The notes beneath the pieces are model-generated. The model was not told the DNA's origin and did no database searches. It saw only the letters and a program-made list of their open reading frames with translations. A stretch of DNA of 64,000 bases from NCBI GenBank assembly GCA_963580455.1, contig OY756965.1, positions 23,844,902 to 23,908,901 of the forward strand. The letters are read 5' to 3'. Positions 62,966-64,000 of this stretch are shown piece after piece (positions within the stretch are counted from its first letter, which is position 1; each line of letters begins with the position of its first letter). Source of the DNA: Euonymus europaeus (taxonomy: Eukaryota > Streptophyta > Magnoliopsida > Celastrales > Celastraceae). The position numbers were made by a program, and so were the translations under genes.

Positions 62966-64000
62966 GTAAGCCTCTGAGTCCTTTTTTTCTTTTGCTCATT
63001 AGTTGCTACTTTTGTAGCTTTGGCATGAAAATGGAAATGGAAAAAAATAATAAGAAGAAAAAACGTTTCTTGATGCTCGTTGTCTGTTCTTATTTTTGCT
63101 TTATGTTGTTGCATTTGTCTCTTGGCTCTAAAGAATAACTTTTGTTTCTGAGAGTGAATGCTAGTTTGGCTAATCTATGCATATGCATGGATGCACATAT
63201 TTAGACAAAAGGGGTTGTTTGGTCTTCTGTTCTACTTCCTTCATTATCTTCTTCTTCTTGGTGCTGGGGTTTTTAAGTAAAGTTCTTGAAAAGCTGTCCT
63301 GTTAGTTTGGTTTTTTGTACATGGTTCTTTGTGTTAATAGTGCATATAGAATTTCTTGTGGATGTGCGCATAAAATATAGGTCAGAGTTGCGAAACAAAA
63401 ACTGGTCTAAAAGTTTCCCTGTGATATGCTTCTTTTCCTTAAAATACGTAAAAGTGACTTTTGGATGCTAAGAAAACTACGCAATAAGGTCATTAAAAAC
63501 ATGTTTTTATTTTCCTGGAAAGTAGCACCACAAAAAGAAGCCTCAGTCCACGTATGTCAGCAGCTACCTTAAATTCACAACAAAGCCTGATTTCTCTGTA
63601 AGATTCACATTTGTAAACTTTGATAAAAATCTACACTGGCTGTCTAGTACAGCAAACAATTATATTGTGAATTTTTTGTGTGAATATGTCCAATATCAAG
63701 CAGGTTACTTACTGGATTTCTCTGTAAGGTTCATGTTCATAAACTTGATAAAGATTTACACTGGCCATCATGTCGTATCAACTTCTTTTTTCTTTAAACA
63801 ATTATGTTCTGAAGTTTTTTTGAGTCCCTTCAATATTAAACAGGTTGCCCACTGTTCAATATCTTATGTTTAATCCTTTTTAACTTATTAGTTGTAGTTG
63901 TAGTTGTGTAATCTTGTAACCTTTCTCGTGTGAGTAATCCCAGAATTTTTAGTAACTTTCAGGTATTTTAGGAGTACGAGTAGAAGAATAGTGCTTACAA
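62966..64000 (+). other. Probable TAF2 intron reaching the right edge
   Basis: Begins with the donor after exon 10. I found no segment matching the expected continuation of TAF2 (an ILQ start). Two diverged copies of a segment near 63590-63660 and 63715-63780 share TCATGTTCATAAACTT-like and CTACACTGGC-like words, so a short local duplication is present. Confidence 0.5.

Noticed and set aside
1..64000. CRISPR arrays, operons, ribosome binding sites, replication origins
   Set aside because: The window is nuclear plant DNA with introns; no regularly spaced repeats or prokaryotic signals are present.

Overview
The window is nuclear DNA from a flowering plant, most likely a eudicot. The evidence is AT-rich intergenic DNA, long GT-AG introns, plant-specific gene families (NAC, DYW-class PPR, CLE peptide, oleosin, AGO1 with a miR168 site) and typical plant repeats (Tourist-like MITEs, tRNA-derived SINEs, Copia and LINE fragments). 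I do not assign a species. Exon structures were built by hand from splice sites, reading phase and recalled family sequences; no search was run.

Layout, left to right. 1-431: 5' part of a NAC transcription factor gene (minus). 2680-5130: intronless DYW-class PPR protein, a likely organellar RNA editing factor. 5.1-12 kb: repeat-rich, with a Tourist-like MITE, a SINE with a 14-bp target duplication, and a decayed PIF/Harbinger transposon. 12915-19512: complete 21-exon AGO1-type Argonaute with all four slicer residues and a miR168 target site. 20266-20485: a second SINE. 21082-24987: 14-exon sucrose synthase of the type with a long C-terminal extension, ending in a hydrophobic segment. 26611-29534 (possibly to 30731): type II membrane GT77-like glycosyltransferase. 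31.7-35.3 kb: MITE-like DNA and a rearranged, truncated Copia element that stops about 370 bp before an oleosin gene (35694-36173) with a seed-type promoter. 36690-36962 and 40243-40695: two related small proteins of unknown function (minus). 41.2-43 kb: LINE 3' fragment and LTR-like debris. 45135-45461: CLE peptide precursor (minus). 47366-52482: intron-containing pseudogene of the TFIIE alpha subunit (minus). 54642-55128: Tourist-like MITE. 55751 to beyond the right edge: 5' half of TAF2, with a tRNA-Phe(GAA) gene and an unrelated gene relic inside its fourth intron.

The genes do not form a pathway; this is an ordinary euchromatic stretch. The one functional echo is that TAF2 (TFIID) and the dead TFIIE alpha copy both belong to the RNA polymerase II initiation machinery, which is probably chance. 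I found no clear new biological system. The most interesting points are the Copia element with an internally duplicated leader around a displaced reverse-transcriptase segment, the TFIIE alpha pseudogene with independent lesions, the nested tRNA, the hydrophobic tail on the sucrose synthase, and a fused-end palindrome in the Harbinger relic.
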